A DNA stretch of 47,861 nt from an uncultured beta proteobacterium (GCA_903945325.1 CAJAVE010000111.1:1-47861); one strand, 5' to 3'. Shown: positions 17,517 to 25,207, counted from the stretch's first letter. A program made the numbers and translations. The notes: a model not told the origin generated them from the sequence alone.

Positions 17517-18248
17517 TCAATCCAGCACGGCGGACACCAGGGTCAAACCCAGTGACCACAGGTCGACCCCGCCTGACACATCAGTGGCCAACAGGCTGCC
17601 GCGCTGCGCCTTTTGTTCGCGTAGCGCCTGCTGGCGGTCGCGCTCCAGCATGATCATGGCGTCAGCCAGGTCATGCGGTTTGGCCCCGGCCGCGGTGGTA
17701 TTGACCGCATGCGCATAGCCCAGCAAGGCCCGCTCGACCGCCTTGGGGTCCAGCAACGAGAAGGCCGAGCGGCAATGCGGGCAGGTGTGGTCTTTGCGCA
17801 AATCCACCGGCGCGCCGCAGCTGCTGCAGTGGATGACGTCCACCCGACGGGCCAGGTCGTCAATCTCGGGCCGTGTCAGCAGGCGCACGAAGCCCTTTTC
17901 AATCATGAACGAGGAGAACGCGCTGAAGCGGCCATGTCCGCGCGCGCATCGGTAGGTGATGTAGCGCCCGCTGCGCACCACGTCAAAGCCCTGCGTCAAG
18001 CTGCCGCTGCAGCGCGGGCAATTCAGGCCGGCTGCCAACGGCTGATGCGCCGCAGCGCGCTGCTCATGCAGCAGCTTGAAGAGATCGGCCACCGCGGCGG
18101 CTGACAGCTTCAGGTTTTCCTGTGGGTCAATCCACATGCCCTGACAGTGAAAACACAGATCCAGCTCAATGGTCTGGCCGTGGTTGCCGGGCAGCGCATG
18201 CACTTGCATGGCAGCGCGGCACGATGGGCAAGGGGTCGTTGTGGACAT
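17517..18248 (-). CDS. zinc-ribbon (TFIIB-type zf) protein
   Basis: A 243-aa protein with three Cys-pair zinc-ribbon-like motifs: CPSC with CFHCQGMWID (residues 8-40, the zf-TFIIB form), CPRC with CARGH in the middle, and CSSC with CPHC (about residues 140-160). The C-terminus has a hydrophobic patch (VDLWSLGLTLVSAVLD) that could touch the membrane. The family is widespread but of unknown function. It shares strand and short spacing with the TerB and uridine-kinase genes, so all may be one transcript. Confidence 0.8.
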   Translation of the reverse strand: MSTTTPCPSCRAAMQVHALPGNHGQTIELDLCFHCQGMWIDPQENLKLSAAAVADLFKLLHEQRAAAHQPLAAGLNCPRCSGSLTQGFDVVRSGRYITYRCARGHGRFSAFSSFMIEKGFVRLLTRPEIDDLARRVDVIHCSSCGAPVDLRKDHTCPHCRSAFSLLDPKAVERALLGYAHAVNTTAAGAKPHDLADAMIMLERDRQQALREQKAQRGSLLATDVSGGVDLWSLGLTLVSAVLD

Positions 18249-18271
18249 GGTCGCCGACGGAACTGTGGGTG

Positions 18272-18913
18272 TTAGATGGGTTGCAGGTCCCGAACCAGCG
18301 TCATGACCTTGGTGGTGATGATGTCGACCGCTGGCCCGTTGGCGCCGTGCGGCAAGATGACGTCGGCTTCACGTTTGGTGGGTTCGATGAACTGCTTGTG
18401 CATGGGCCTCACGGTCTCCAGGTATTGGTCGATCACGCTTTGCGTGCTGCGTCCACGCTCGGAAATATCGCGTTGCAAGCGGCGAATGAAGCGCACATCT
18501 GGCGCGGTGTCCACAAAAATCTTCAGCGACATCATCTTGCGCAGCCTGGCGTCATACAGCGCAAACAAGCCTTCAATCACGATCACCGGTGCGGCCTTGA
18601 CGTGAACCGTTTTGCTGGAGCGGTTGTGCAGGGAGAAATCGTAAACGGGCATTTCAATCGCCTCACCTCGGCGCAGCGCTTGCACATGCTGCATCATGAG
18701 CTGCCAGTCGAAGGCATCGGGGTGGTCGTAATTCGTCTTGTGCCGTTCGTCGGGCGCGATATGGGTTTGGTCGAGGTAGTAATCGTCCTGCATCACCACC
18801 GCGGCCATCTCCGGCCCGATGGACGCAAGGACCTGGCGCGTGACCGTTGACTTGCCACTGCCGCTGCCCCCTGCGACACCGATCACGAATGGTTTGCTGC
18901 TGGATTTGTTCAT
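18272..18913 (-). CDS. udk: uridine kinase
   Basis: A 213-aa pyrimidine-salvage enzyme phosphorylating uridine and cytidine with ATP or GTP. The P-loop GGSGSGKS is at residues 15-22, followed by the family's DDYYLDQ, NYDHPDAFDW and YDFSLHNR motifs, and ERGRSTQSVIDQYLETVRPMH near the end. Length and order are normal. The DUF924 gene starts upstream and ends 24 bases before this start, on the same strand. Motif quality makes the call secure. Confidence 0.96.
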   Translation of the reverse strand: MNKSSSKPFVIGVAGGSGSGKSTVTRQVLASIGPEMAAVVMQDDYYLDQTHIAPDERHKTNYDHPDAFDWQLMMQHVQALRRGEAIEMPVYDFSLHNRSSKTVHVKAAPVIVIEGLFALYDARLRKMMSLKIFVDTAPDVRFIRRLQRDISERGRSTQSVIDQYLETVRPMHKQFIEPTKREADVILPHGANGPAVDIITTKVMTLVRDLQPI

Positions 18914-18937
18914 GCGATTGCTGTGTCGGGCGCCGGG

Positions 18938-19477
18938 CTAGAACGAAGACCCCGGCTCGCTCAGAAACGCCAGCTCCAGTGCGCTGGAGGTGCGCCCCAG
19001 AACCGCGTTGCGGTGGGGGTAGCGGCCAAAGCGGTCCACGATTTCCTTGTGGCGCAGCTCGAAATCCAGGTTGTCTTCCATGCCCGGCTGCGAAAACAGC
19101 AGAACGGCCTGCGCGTGCACCCGCTCGGACTCGCTGTGCATATGGGGCATGTAGGCAAACACGCGCTGCGCGATGGACAAGCTGCGGTCCTGCCCGCTGG
19201 CCACCAGCTCCTGCGCCAGCACCAGTGCCAGTGCGTCCTGTGCAAAGGCACGTGGCGTGTCGCGGTAGGCGTTGCGCGAGAACTGGTCCAGCACCACGAT
19301 CTCGGCCAGCCGGCCCTGCGGCGTAGCGCGCCACGCCCACAGCTCGCAGCGCGCGGCGGCCTCCAGCGTGGTGCCGAAGCGCGCCCGAATCAGCGCGTCC
19401 AGTGCAGCGTCTTTGACGAAGTGCTGCCTGGTGGTCAGCTCTTCAAACCAGAAATCGAGAATGTCTTGGTGTGTCAT
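18938..19477 (-). CDS. DUF924-family protein, paralogue 1
   Basis: A 179-aa alpha-helical (TPR-like) protein of the DUF924 family. Hallmarks are DILDFWFEEL at the start, IVVLDQFSRNAYRDTPRAFA in the middle, FAYMPHMHSES, and DRFGRYPHRNAVLGR near the end. Function of the family is unknown. Two more copies lie in this window (22410-22951, broken; 25359-25898). This is the most divergent of the three. A repeat copy sits 12 bases upstream of its start, as it does before the second paralogue. It probably is the ancestral, core copy next to udk. Confidence 0.92.
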   Translation of the reverse strand: MTHQDILDFWFEELTTRQHFVKDAALDALIRARFGTTLEAAARCELWAWRATPQGRLAEIVVLDQFSRNAYRDTPRAFAQDALALVLAQELVASGQDRSLSIAQRVFAYMPHMHSESERVHAQAVLLFSQPGMEDNLDFELRHKEIVDRFGRYPHRNAVLGRTSSALELAFLSEPGSSF

Positions 19478-19488
19478 GGGTGAATTAT

Positions 19489-19537
19489 GCCTCTAGCCCC
19501 CGTGGAATTTGCGCAAACAGCTACCAAAAGCGTAGCA
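19489..19537 (+). repeat. interspersed ~50-bp repeat, copy D
   Basis: Starts GCCTCTAGCCCCCGTGGAAT, then TTGCGCAAACAGC and the hairpin GCTAC-caaaagc-GTAGC. Lies between the start of DUF924 copy 1 and the end of the next gene. Confidence 0.88.
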
Positions 19538-19552
19538 ACCGGGTGGCTGAAT

Positions 19553-20509
19553 TCAAACAGGATTCAGCGCCATGCTGGCGTGCAGCATTTGCGACGGCGT
19601 TTTGGGGTCATCGGGGTCGGTGACCAGGGTGAACACCCAATCGCTGCCCAGCGACTGAGCGACCAGGCCTTCAACCTTGGGTGCGCCTGCCAACAGCTGC
19701 AGCTGGCGCAACTGCCCATCTGCCGCCACGATGCCGATGGCAGACCCCACACAAGCGCCGTCCTGGTAGCTGTCATCGGTGCTTTCGGCCACCGCGCTGA
19801 AGGCCCAGGCGCCACCCTGCATTGCGCTGCCATCGGTGAAGCCCAGTGGCACGCCAGCCACATCGCCCAGCTGCATCAGTTGCACGCTTTTGGCGCCGGG
19901 CGGCTGGGGCTGCAGGCCAGCCAGCCAGGGCGCGATCAGGTTCCAGTCATAGCGGATACAAGCGCTGCGCGCATCACCTTTGTTGCCACGGTGCAGCAAG
20001 AGCAGGTCGCCACTGAGCACGAACGCGCCTTCAATGTTCAAGTCGGCAAAGCGCTTGCGCAGGGGTGCGTACAGCGCCGCCAGGTCCACGCTGGCCATGC
20101 GGCCATTGGGCGCGCCGTGCACGTCCAGACCCACCAGCACGCCGGTTTCGCGCTGGGGCTTGGAGCCCGAGCCCAGTGCCAGCAGTGCGCCCGCCGGGCA
20201 GCCCGGTAGGGGTGGCAGCTGGGCCAGGGTTTCCAGATCGGGCTTGGCCTTTTTGCGCTTGCCCTTGTCGCGCGGCATGTCACCCTCCAGCAGGCGCACC
20301 AGCGTGCCAGGGGCCAGGTCGGCCCCCGTGGCGCTGTCTTCAAACACGCCCAGGTGCAATTCGTCGTCGGCCACCACATACAGCCGCTGGCGCACGCGCA
20401 CCAGGCCACTGGCCGCACTCAGGTGTGCCTGGCCGCGCGGGTGCTGCGCCGGGTCGAGCGACAAATTGCGGATGAAAGTGACTGGCAGTGAGGAGAGGTT
20501 GTTGGCCAT
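19553..20509 (-). CDS. conserved-looking protein of unknown function
   Basis: A 318-aa protein without signal peptide. It has repeating beta-type segments (RVRQRLYVVADDELHLGVF, VLVGLDVHG, GAFVLSGDLLLLHRGN), suggesting a propeller-like fold; I believe such proteins are catalogued as a DUF but cannot name it with confidence (DUF6929 is possible). A basic patch GKRKKAKPD lies near residue 85. The 101-aa gene upstream on the same strand is 33 bases away, so the two may form a transcript. Repeat copies lie on both sides of this pair. Confidence 0.75.
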   Translation of the reverse strand: MANNLSSLPVTFIRNLSLDPAQHPRGQAHLSAASGLVRVRQRLYVVADDELHLGVFEDSATGADLAPGTLVRLLEGDMPRDKGKRKKAKPDLETLAQLPPLPGCPAGALLALGSGSKPQRETGVLVGLDVHGAPNGRMASVDLAALYAPLRKRFADLNIEGAFVLSGDLLLLHRGNKGDARSACIRYDWNLIAPWLAGLQPQPPGAKSVQLMQLGDVAGVPLGFTDGSAMQGGAWAFSAVAESTDDSYQDGACVGSAIGIVAADGQLRQLQLLAGAPKVEGLVAQSLGSDWVFTLVTDPDDPKTPSQMLHASMALNPV

Positions 20510-20542
20510 GAGGCTTGCGTCTTGGTGCTGTGTCGGTGAATG

Positions 20543-20848
20543 TCAGGTGCTGGATAGGCCTCTGGGCGCACGGTTTTCCAGCAGCCGCGCGCTGACCTCG
20601 GCCGCGTCGGGCTGTGCGAAAACCATGTTGTGCTGGTCGGTCAGCGGCCCGCCACCGGGCTCCACCGCACCGGCGGTGTCGTAGCCAACGGCTTTGAACT
20701 TCCACACCGCACCCACCCGCTTGAGGTTGCCCACATGCGTGCCGTCTGCGAGGTGCACGCTGTACACATTGGCGTTGACGGGCAGTACGGTGAGTGTGCC
20801 CGGCAAAGGCGTGGCAGGAGAAGTTGAAGCGGGTGCAGTGGAAGCCAT
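20543..20848 (-). CDS. small protein of unknown function
   Basis: A 101-aa protein with a Pro/Ala/Thr-rich start, then a compact beta-like core (VYSVHLADGTHVGNLKRVG, VWKFKAVGYD) and an Arg-rich end. The pattern G-x-H-V-G-x-L-K with a WKFKAVGY strand looks like a small beta-barrel. I do not recognise the family. It lies 33 bases upstream of the 318-aa gene, same strand. Confidence 0.65.
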   Translation of the reverse strand: MASTAPASTSPATPLPGTLTVLPVNANVYSVHLADGTHVGNLKRVGAVWKFKAVGYDTAGAVEPGGGPLTDQHNMVFAQPDAAEVSARLLENRAPRGLSST

Positions 20849-20887
20849 GGCCTGCAGTGTAAATCGGGCGGCGTTGAGTGAGAAATT

Positions 20888-20937
20888 GGCCTCTAGCCCT
20901 CGTGGAATATGCGCAAGCAGCTACGAAAAGCGTAGCA
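20888..20937 (+). repeat. interspersed ~50-bp repeat, copy E
   Basis: GGCCTCTAGCCCTCGTGGAA, then TATGCGCAAGCA and the hairpin GCTACG-aaaag-CGTAGC with a perfect 6-bp stem. Sits upstream of both divergent neighbours. Confidence 0.9.
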
Positions 20938-20989
20938 GGCATTTGCATGCCGAACGCCTCTAGAATGCTGCCAACAAAATCAAACAGCA

Positions 20990-21006
20990 TGGCGCCCCGG
21001 GCGCCA
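20990..21006 (+). promoter_or_regulatory. strong GC hairpin in the leader of the cold-shock-domain gene
   Basis: TGGCGCCCCGGGCGCCA has 8-base perfect arms around one base and ends seven bases before the GGGAG ribosome-binding site of the gene starting at 21025. A TAGAAT at 20961-20966 could be its -10 box. Position suggests translational control by mRNA structure, as known for cold-shock leaders, but this is inference. Confidence 0.35.
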
Positions 21007-21024
21007 ATGAAACGGGAGTGAAGA

Positions 21025-21603
21025 ATGAACCAGCCACGCTACAGCGGCAAACTCAAGAAATGGAATGCCGAGCGCGGCTTTGGCTTCATCGTGGCGGATG
21101 ACGGCGGGCAGGACATCTTTGTCCACATCTCCGCCTTTGCGCGTGATGGCCGCCTACCCACTGAAGGCGAGGTGCTGACCTTTGAAGTGGAGCCCGATCG
21201 GAATGGCAAGCGCTGTGCCGTGCGCGTGCTCAGACCCGGCGATGCACAAAGGGATGCAGCGCCACGACGCCCGGTGCGGCTCAGCAGATCGGGCACAGAC
21301 AACTCCACCGGCTTCTTTGGCAAGGTGATCAGCGGCGCGCTGGTTTGTGCGCTGCTGTGGTTTGGCTATAGCCAGTACGCAAAGCGTGCTGCCAGTTTCG
21401 AGTCGATGTTGCCGGCTCCGCCAGCAGTCCTCTCGTCCGCCAAGCTGGCCGTTCCTGCAGACTTCAGGTGCGACGGGCGCAACATGTGCAGCCAGATGAC
21501 CTCATGCCGCGAGGCAACCCTGTTCCTGCAAAACTGTCCGGGTACGCAAATGGATGGCAACGGTGACGGCGTGCCGTGCGAGACGCAGTGGTGCACGAAA
21601 TAG
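21025..21603 (+). CDS. cold-shock domain, membrane segment and Excalibur calcium-binding domain fusion
   Basis: A 192-aa protein. Residues 5-68 are a cold-shock domain with both nucleic-acid-binding motifs (KKWNAERGFGFI and DIFVHISAF). An Arg/Pro linker follows, then one membrane helix (about 98-115, VISGALVCALLWFGYSQYA), then a C-terminal Excalibur-type domain with four cysteines and the calcium loop DGNGDGVPCE (about 176-185). The cold-shock domain should face the cytoplasm and the calcium domain the periplasm. Cold-shock-plus-Excalibur proteins are known in proteobacteria, but their role is unclear. GGGAG before the ATG. Its stop codon is the first bases of a repeat copy. Confidence 0.88.
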   Translation: MNQPRYSGKLKKWNAERGFGFIVADDGGQDIFVHISAFARDGRLPTEGEVLTFEVEPDRNGKRCAVRVLRPGDAQRDAAPRRPVRLSRSGTDNSTGFFGKVISGALVCALLWFGYSQYAKRAASFESMLPAPPAVLSSAKLAVPADFRCDGRNMCSQMTSCREATLFLQNCPGTQMDGNGDGVPCETQWCTK

Positions 21604-21652
21604 GCCTCTAGCCCTCGCGGAATATGCGCAAGCAGCTACGTAAAACGTAGCA
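21603..21652 (+). repeat. interspersed ~50-bp repeat, copy F
   Basis: GGCCTCTAGCCCTCGCGGAA, then TATGCGCAAGCA and a 7-bp hairpin GCTACGT-aaa-ACGTAGC. Its first G is the last base of the cold-shock gene's stop, and its end is four bases from the hepT stop, so it fills the whole gap. Confidence 0.9.
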
Positions 21653-21656
21653 ATTT

Positions 21657-22004
21657 CTACCTTAACTCGTCGAGCAAGGCTTGGACCGCCTCAATCAAAG
21701 TGGGGAGTGCGTTCTGGGCAATATTCCAGACCGTTCCCACGTTGACCGTGGCATAGCCGTGGATGAGTTGATTGCGGAACGCCACGATCTGCGCCAAGTC
21801 TGGAATACGGGCGGCTACGGCAGCATCCACTTTCGCCAATTGGCCGAGCGCTTCGCCAATGACTTCAAACTTGCGCTCCACGGCGGCCTGCGCCATCGGG
21901 TTGCTGGCGTAGGCTGCCGCGTCCATGCCAGCGGTAAACGACTGAATCGCCAAGGCTGATTCGCGCACGTCCCACAAGAAAGCGCGCGGGTCACGCTGCT
22001 GCAT
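21657..22004 (-). CDS. hepT: HepT-type HEPN toxin (RNase)
   Basis: A 115-aa HEPN-fold (DUF86) protein; the active-site motif RNQLIHGY gives R77, H82 and Y84 of the R-X4-H-X-Y signature. In characterised HepT/MntA pairs the toxin cleaves RNA, and the antitoxin silences it by adding AMP to this Tyr. Start chosen at ATG 22004, which overlaps the end of the mntA gene by 14 bases; the longer frame lies inside mntA. The pair sits between two repeat copies as a closed unit. Confidence 0.9.
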   Translation of the reverse strand: MQQRDPRAFLWDVRESALAIQSFTAGMDAAAYASNPMAQAAVERKFEVIGEALGQLAKVDAAVAARIPDLAQIVAFRNQLIHGYATVNVGTVWNIAQNALPTLIEAVQALLDELR

Positions 22005-22302
22005 AAATTGCTTCGCGGTTGCGGTTGATGCTGGCCAGAACGTAGGGGTTACGTACGGCACCCGGCTCCACCAAATCCACGCTACGCCCTAGCAGAGTTT
22101 CCAACGCCGCCTTGGCGCCGAAGAACGTGTCCAGACCGGGCTGCACATCGGGCGCGAACTCCACCAGGAAGTCCGCGTCGCTGCTCTCGGGGTCAAAGTC
22201 GTCTGCCCGTGCAGCGGAGCCAAACACCTCCAGCCGGCGAATGCGGTAGCGCTGGCAGATGGCGGAAATGCCGGAGCGGTGTTGGGCGATGGCGGGGTGC
22301 AT
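21991..22302 (-). CDS. mntA: MntA-type nucleotidyltransferase antitoxin
   Basis: A 103-aa minimal nucleotidyltransferase. Its motif GSAARADDFDPESSDAD supplies the G28-S29 pair and the two metal-binding Asp (D42, D44); the spacing is two residues longer than in the best-studied members but like others of the AAR(G/A)D-type. It should AMPylate HepT to neutralise it. Antitoxin first and toxin second, overlapping, is the usual order. Confidence 0.9.
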   Translation of the reverse strand: MHPAIAQHRSGISAICQRYRIRRLEVFGSAARADDFDPESSDADFLVEFAPDVQPGLDTFFGAKAALETLLGRSVDLVEPGAVRNPYVLASINRNREAIYAAA

Positions 22303-22343
22303 GGGTTGAAGTTTAACGTTGCAGGGTGCCTATGTGTCAATTA

Positions 22344-22393
22344 GGCCTCTATCCCTCGTGGAATATGCGCAAGTAGCTACGAAAATCGTAGCA
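22344..22393 (+). repeat. interspersed ~50-bp repeat, copy G
   Basis: GGCCTCTATCCCTCGTGGAA, then TATGCGCAAGTA and the hairpin GCTACGA-aaa-TCGTAGC. Preceded by TGTCAATTA, as before copies A and J. Lies between mntA and the broken DUF924 gene. Confidence 0.9.
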
Positions 22394-22409
22394 AATGTAA
22401 AACCAAGAG

Positions 22410-22951
22410 CTAAAACGAAGACCCCGGCTCGCTCAGGAAAGCCAGCTCTTCCGCACTAGAGGCGCGCCCCAGAATCGTGTTGCGGTGCGGGTAGCGGCCA
22501 AAGCGGTCGATGATGGCCTTGTGGCGCAGCTCGAAGTTCAGGTTGTCTTGTATGCCCAGCTGCGTAAACAGCGCTACCGCCTGCACATGCACCAGCGCGG
22601 ACTCGCTGTGCATGTAAGGCATATAGGCAAACACGCGCCGCGCTGCGGGCAGGCTGCGGTCCTGCCCACTGGCCACCAGCTCTTGCGCCAGCACCAGCGC
22701 CAGAGCGTCCTGCGCAAAGACGCGCGGTGTGTCGTGCGGTACACGTTGCGCGAGAACTGGTCCAGCACGATGATCTCCGCCAGCCGCCCCTCAGGCGTGG
22801 CGCGCCAGGCAAACAGCTCGCACCGCGCCGCAGCCTCCAGCGTGTCGCCAAACCGCGCGCGGATGGTTTCGTCCAAAGCGGCGTCTTTGACGAAGTGCTG
22901 TTTGGTGTTTAGCTCTTCGAACCAGAAGTGGAGGATGGGTTGGGGTTTCAT
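22410..22951 (-). pseudogene. DUF924-family protein, paralogue 2, frameshifted
   Basis: The sequence matches the DUF924 genes at 18938 and 25359 from start (FHFWFEEL-type, here ILHFWFEELNTKQHFVKDAA) to the shared end LAFLSEPGSSF, but the region is 542 bases against 540 in both intact copies. Two extra bases lie at about 22733-22736, where GTGTCGTGCGG replaces GTGTCGCGG. The frame is lost after DQFSRNVYR and recovered only in another frame to the end. It is closest to the third copy. A programmed shift is unlikely; no slippery site is evident. Expected product: truncated or none. Confidence 0.85.
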
Positions 22952-22962
22952 CAGAGAATTAT

Positions 22963-23011
22963 GCCTCTATCCCCCGTGGAACGAGCGTAAGCAGCTACCA
23001 AAAGCGTAGCA
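22963..23011 (+). repeat. interspersed ~50-bp repeat, copy H
   Basis: GCCTCTATCCCCCGTGGAAC, then GAGCGTAAGCA and the hairpin GCTAC-caaaagc-GTAGC. It lies between the start of DUF924 copy 2 and the Mrr-like gene's stop, four bases away. Confidence 0.88.
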
Positions 23012-23015
23012 ACGT

Positions 23016-23942
23016 CTACCGCAGTGCGGCCACCATAGGCAGGCGCGACTTGCATCTCGGGTAGTTGCTGCAACCCCAAAACCGCGCGCTACCGTTGGCC
23101 GGTGTGCGCTCCACCAGCTTGATGCCACAACTGGCGCACGTTGGCCGCCAGTACTCGCCCTCATAGGCTACGTCGAGCAGCGCCTGTTGTTGCTCGGGCG
23201 TGCTTTTGACAATGAGGGCCAACAGCCCTTTGCCGTCCAGCGCATTGATGCCGTTGCCTTTGGCGAACTGCTGCGCGTCTGCCGTGTAGGTGGATGTGGT
23301 GGCATAGGTGCCGCGGGCGAGCTTGTGCGACGCCATCACGCCAAAGAACTCTCGCAGCTCTTTGACGCCCACCGCCTTGCCCTGCCAGTGCTTGCACTGC
23401 ACAACGGCTACCGGGCCTTCTGCGTTGCGGCTATGCAGCCAGATGTCGACGCCGCCATCGGCTCCGTGCGACTGGGACCTGGTCTCGAACCCTGCTTGGC
23501 CGAACAGCTTTTCGCACACCGCTTCAAAACGACGCCATTCGATGGCGGCAAATACTGCGTGGCTCCAGTTGGTTGCTGGCTGGTGCATGTGCGGTGCAGG
23601 CACGTCTGGCGCGCCTGTGTTCTGCGTGCGATCGTGCTGGCTGACCGGTGCCGTGGCGTGCCCTGGAGGCAAGGGCATGGTGGGTTCGAGTCGTAGTGGG
23701 GGATCGGTTTTGGAACCCTTGGCCTTGACGAAGTGGTGAACGATCAAAAGCACAGCCCCTACGACCAGCGTCAACCAGCCAACGGGGCGCAACCCTGTGG
23801 CAAGGGCCGCCATCATGGGGGACTTGCCCATGAACAGTGGAACGAGCAACATGCCCAACCCAAGAGCGCAAAGCGCAAATCCCTTTTCTTCGATGGTGCT
23901 GAGCGCGCGGGTCTTGCGTTTGTTGGTGCCTGGCTTGGCCAT
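23016..23942 (-). CDS. membrane-anchored Mrr-type restriction endonuclease with zinc finger
   Basis: A 308-aa protein. Two TM segments (about 21-45 and 50-72) are followed by a Pro-rich linker, an Mrr_cat nuclease domain (about 128-255) and a C-terminal topoisomerase-type C4 zinc finger (CASC...CSNYPRC, about 272-300). The PD-(D/E)XK residues are present: E140 in the first helix, D166 in GGVDI, Q182 and K184 in QCK. Members of the family cut methylated or foreign DNA. The N-terminal module is shared with the stand-alone membrane protein at 15710. No methylase gene is adjacent, consistent with a type IV-like activity. Bounded by repeats. Confidence 0.88.
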   Translation of the reverse strand: MAKPGTNKRKTRALSTIEEKGFALCALGLGMLLVPLFMGKSPMMAALATGLRPVGWLTLVVGAVLLIVHHFVKAKGSKTDPPLRLEPTMPLPPGHATAPVSQHDRTQNTGAPDVPAPHMHQPATNWSHAVFAAIEWRRFEAVCEKLFGQAGFETRSQSHGADGGVDIWLHSRNAEGPVAVVQCKHWQGKAVGVKELREFFGVMASHKLARGTYATTSTYTADAQQFAKGNGINALDGKGLLALIVKSTPEQQQALLDVAYEGEYWRPTCASCGIKLVERTPANGSARFWGCSNYPRCKSRLPMVAALR

Positions 23943-24011
23943 GTGACTTCTTCCCTGTTGCTAGCGTCCACTATCTATGTGGGTTGAGCGCAGTGTAGCT
24001 TAAGGAAAATT

Positions 24012-24060
24012 GGCCCCTAGCCCCCGTGTAACAAGCTCACGCAGCTAGCAAAGTTATAGC
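24012..24060 (+). repeat. interspersed ~50-bp repeat, copy I
   Basis: GGCCCCTAGCCCCCGTGTAA, then a diverged middle and GCTAG-caaagtt-ATAGC. It overlaps the next gene: the stop codon of the AbiEii-like gene (24054-24056) lies within it. Confidence 0.75.
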
Positions 24061-24725
24061 GAAATGAGAAACTTCGCAGCCCGCGCAAAGGCGTCGTCAA
24101 AGGTGGGCCTGTAGTCGAGCGTGTCGATGGCTTCAAACTGGGCTTGCAGCACTTTGCGCCGCGATGCCAGTTGCGCCACGAACTCCTTGGCGTGACGGCT
24201 CAGGAATGGGGCAGCTCGTCGCAGGGCATCCGGCTCGCGTTCGATGACCAGCGAAAGGTCGAACAGATCACGCGCCGTGGCGCGGTCGCCGCGGTGCCAA
24301 AGCTTTTTGGCCACAATTTCTACTGCAGTTTCGACCCGTACCTCGCGCCCCAGCAAGTGCCATAGTTCAAACGGGGCGTTGGTCAGGTTGGGCGAAGCCA
24401 CGAAATCAATTTCACCCTCGGGGCGCAGCAGCTTCACGTAGCCCGGGCCTTCCACATAGTCGAGCGTGACGGACTCGGCTACGTCGCTCAGGCGTGGCGA
24501 TACAAAGCCCAGGTACTGCGGGTCGGGCACAAAAATGTCCACGTCTTTGCTGAAGCGGTGGCGGTAACGCAGCATAAGCACCGTGCCACCGCCGAACGTC
24601 CAAAACGGCTGCGGCAGGCCGTGCAAGGCAATCTCGTCCACCAGGCTAAACGCATGCTGCAAAAGGCCTCGCCATACGCCATCGGGCAAGTCCACGGGTT
24701 GGTGCGGGTGCGCAGTCATGTGCAT
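24054..24725 (-). CDS. AbiEii/AbiGii-type nucleotidyltransferase (toxin-like)
   Basis: A 223-aa nucleotidyltransferase of the AbiEii/AbiGii toxin group. The signature is FGGGTVLMLRYRHRFSKDVD, with the following DIFVPD giving the metal-binding Asp pair, then GEIDFVAS and the C-terminal helical VEIVAKKLWHRGDRATARDLFDL typical of AbiEii proteins. The start is at ATG 24725, in the overlap TGATG with the XRE gene. Enzymes of this type, such as MenT, add nucleotides to tRNA 3' ends. The last codon and stop come from the repeat at 24012. Probably the toxin of a two-gene system. Confidence 0.85.
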   Translation of the reverse strand: MHMTAHPHQPVDLPDGVWRGLLQHAFSLVDEIALHGLPQPFWTFGGGTVLMLRYRHRFSKDVDIFVPDPQYLGFVSPRLSDVAESVTLDYVEGPGYVKLLRPEGEIDFVASPNLTNAPFELWHLLGREVRVETAVEIVAKKLWHRGDRATARDLFDLSLVIEREPDALRRAAPFLSRHAKEFVAQLASRRKVLQAQFEAIDTLDYRPTFDDAFARAAKFLISL

Positions 24726-25207
24726 CAGGCCCATGCCGGAGTGGGTGACTGCAAGGCATGCGCCCACTGCACCAAGTGCTTCCACAGCGTTTTGGGTGGG
24801 GTGTGGGTTGCGCGCGCTGCCTGCTCCACGGCTGCCAGGATGAGCGCCAGTGGGGCTTCGTCCAGCAGGGTGGCAATGTGGGGCGTTATGGCCTCGGGCA
24901 AGTCGCCGTGCGCCATGGCCTGGGCCAGCTCGGCGGGTAGCAGCAGGCGCCGGTAGCTCACGCTGGCGGTTTGGCTCAACAGCGCTAGCGCATCCAGTGG
25001 GGCCGGCTTGGGGCGGGCATCCAGCTCCAACCCCAGCAAAGCCAGCAGCGCCAGCAGCTTGGCAGCGCCCAGGTCCACCAGCGTGCCATTTTCCAGCTGG
25101 TTCACCGTGGCCCGCGACAGACCGCACAGCTTGGCCAGCCTGTCTTGCGATAGACCCAAAGCAGTGCGCCGGGCGTGGATGAGGGGTGCGAGATCCTGCA
25201 GAGTCAT
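24725..25207 (-). CDS. XRE-family HTH protein, likely antitoxin/repressor of the AbiEii-type gene
   Basis: A 160-aa protein. The HTH is at residues 10-60: LGLSQDRLAKLCGLSRATVN, then QLENG. The C-terminal ~90 residues are Leu/Ala-rich helices with HIATLLDEAPLALILAA, unlike the wHTH of classical AbiEi. Start at ATG 25207, giving a normal XRE start (MTLQDLAPLIHARR). Its stop overlaps the toxin-like gene's start. An 18-bp palindrome 30 bases upstream is the likely operator. Confidence 0.82.
   Translation of the reverse strand: MTLQDLAPLIHARRTALGLSQDRLAKLCGLSRATVNQLENGTLVDLGAAKLLALLALLGLELDARPKPAPLDALALLSQTASVSYRRLLLPAELAQAMAHGDLPEAITPHIATLLDEAPLALILAAVEQAARATHTPPKTLWKHLVQWAHALQSPTPAWA

Noticed and set aside
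22410..22694. A separate intact 94-aa gene (MLAQELVASG...) within DUF924 copy 2
   Set aside because: It is the C-terminal half of the frameshifted copy; alignment with the two intact copies shows a continuous gene with a 2-bp insertion.
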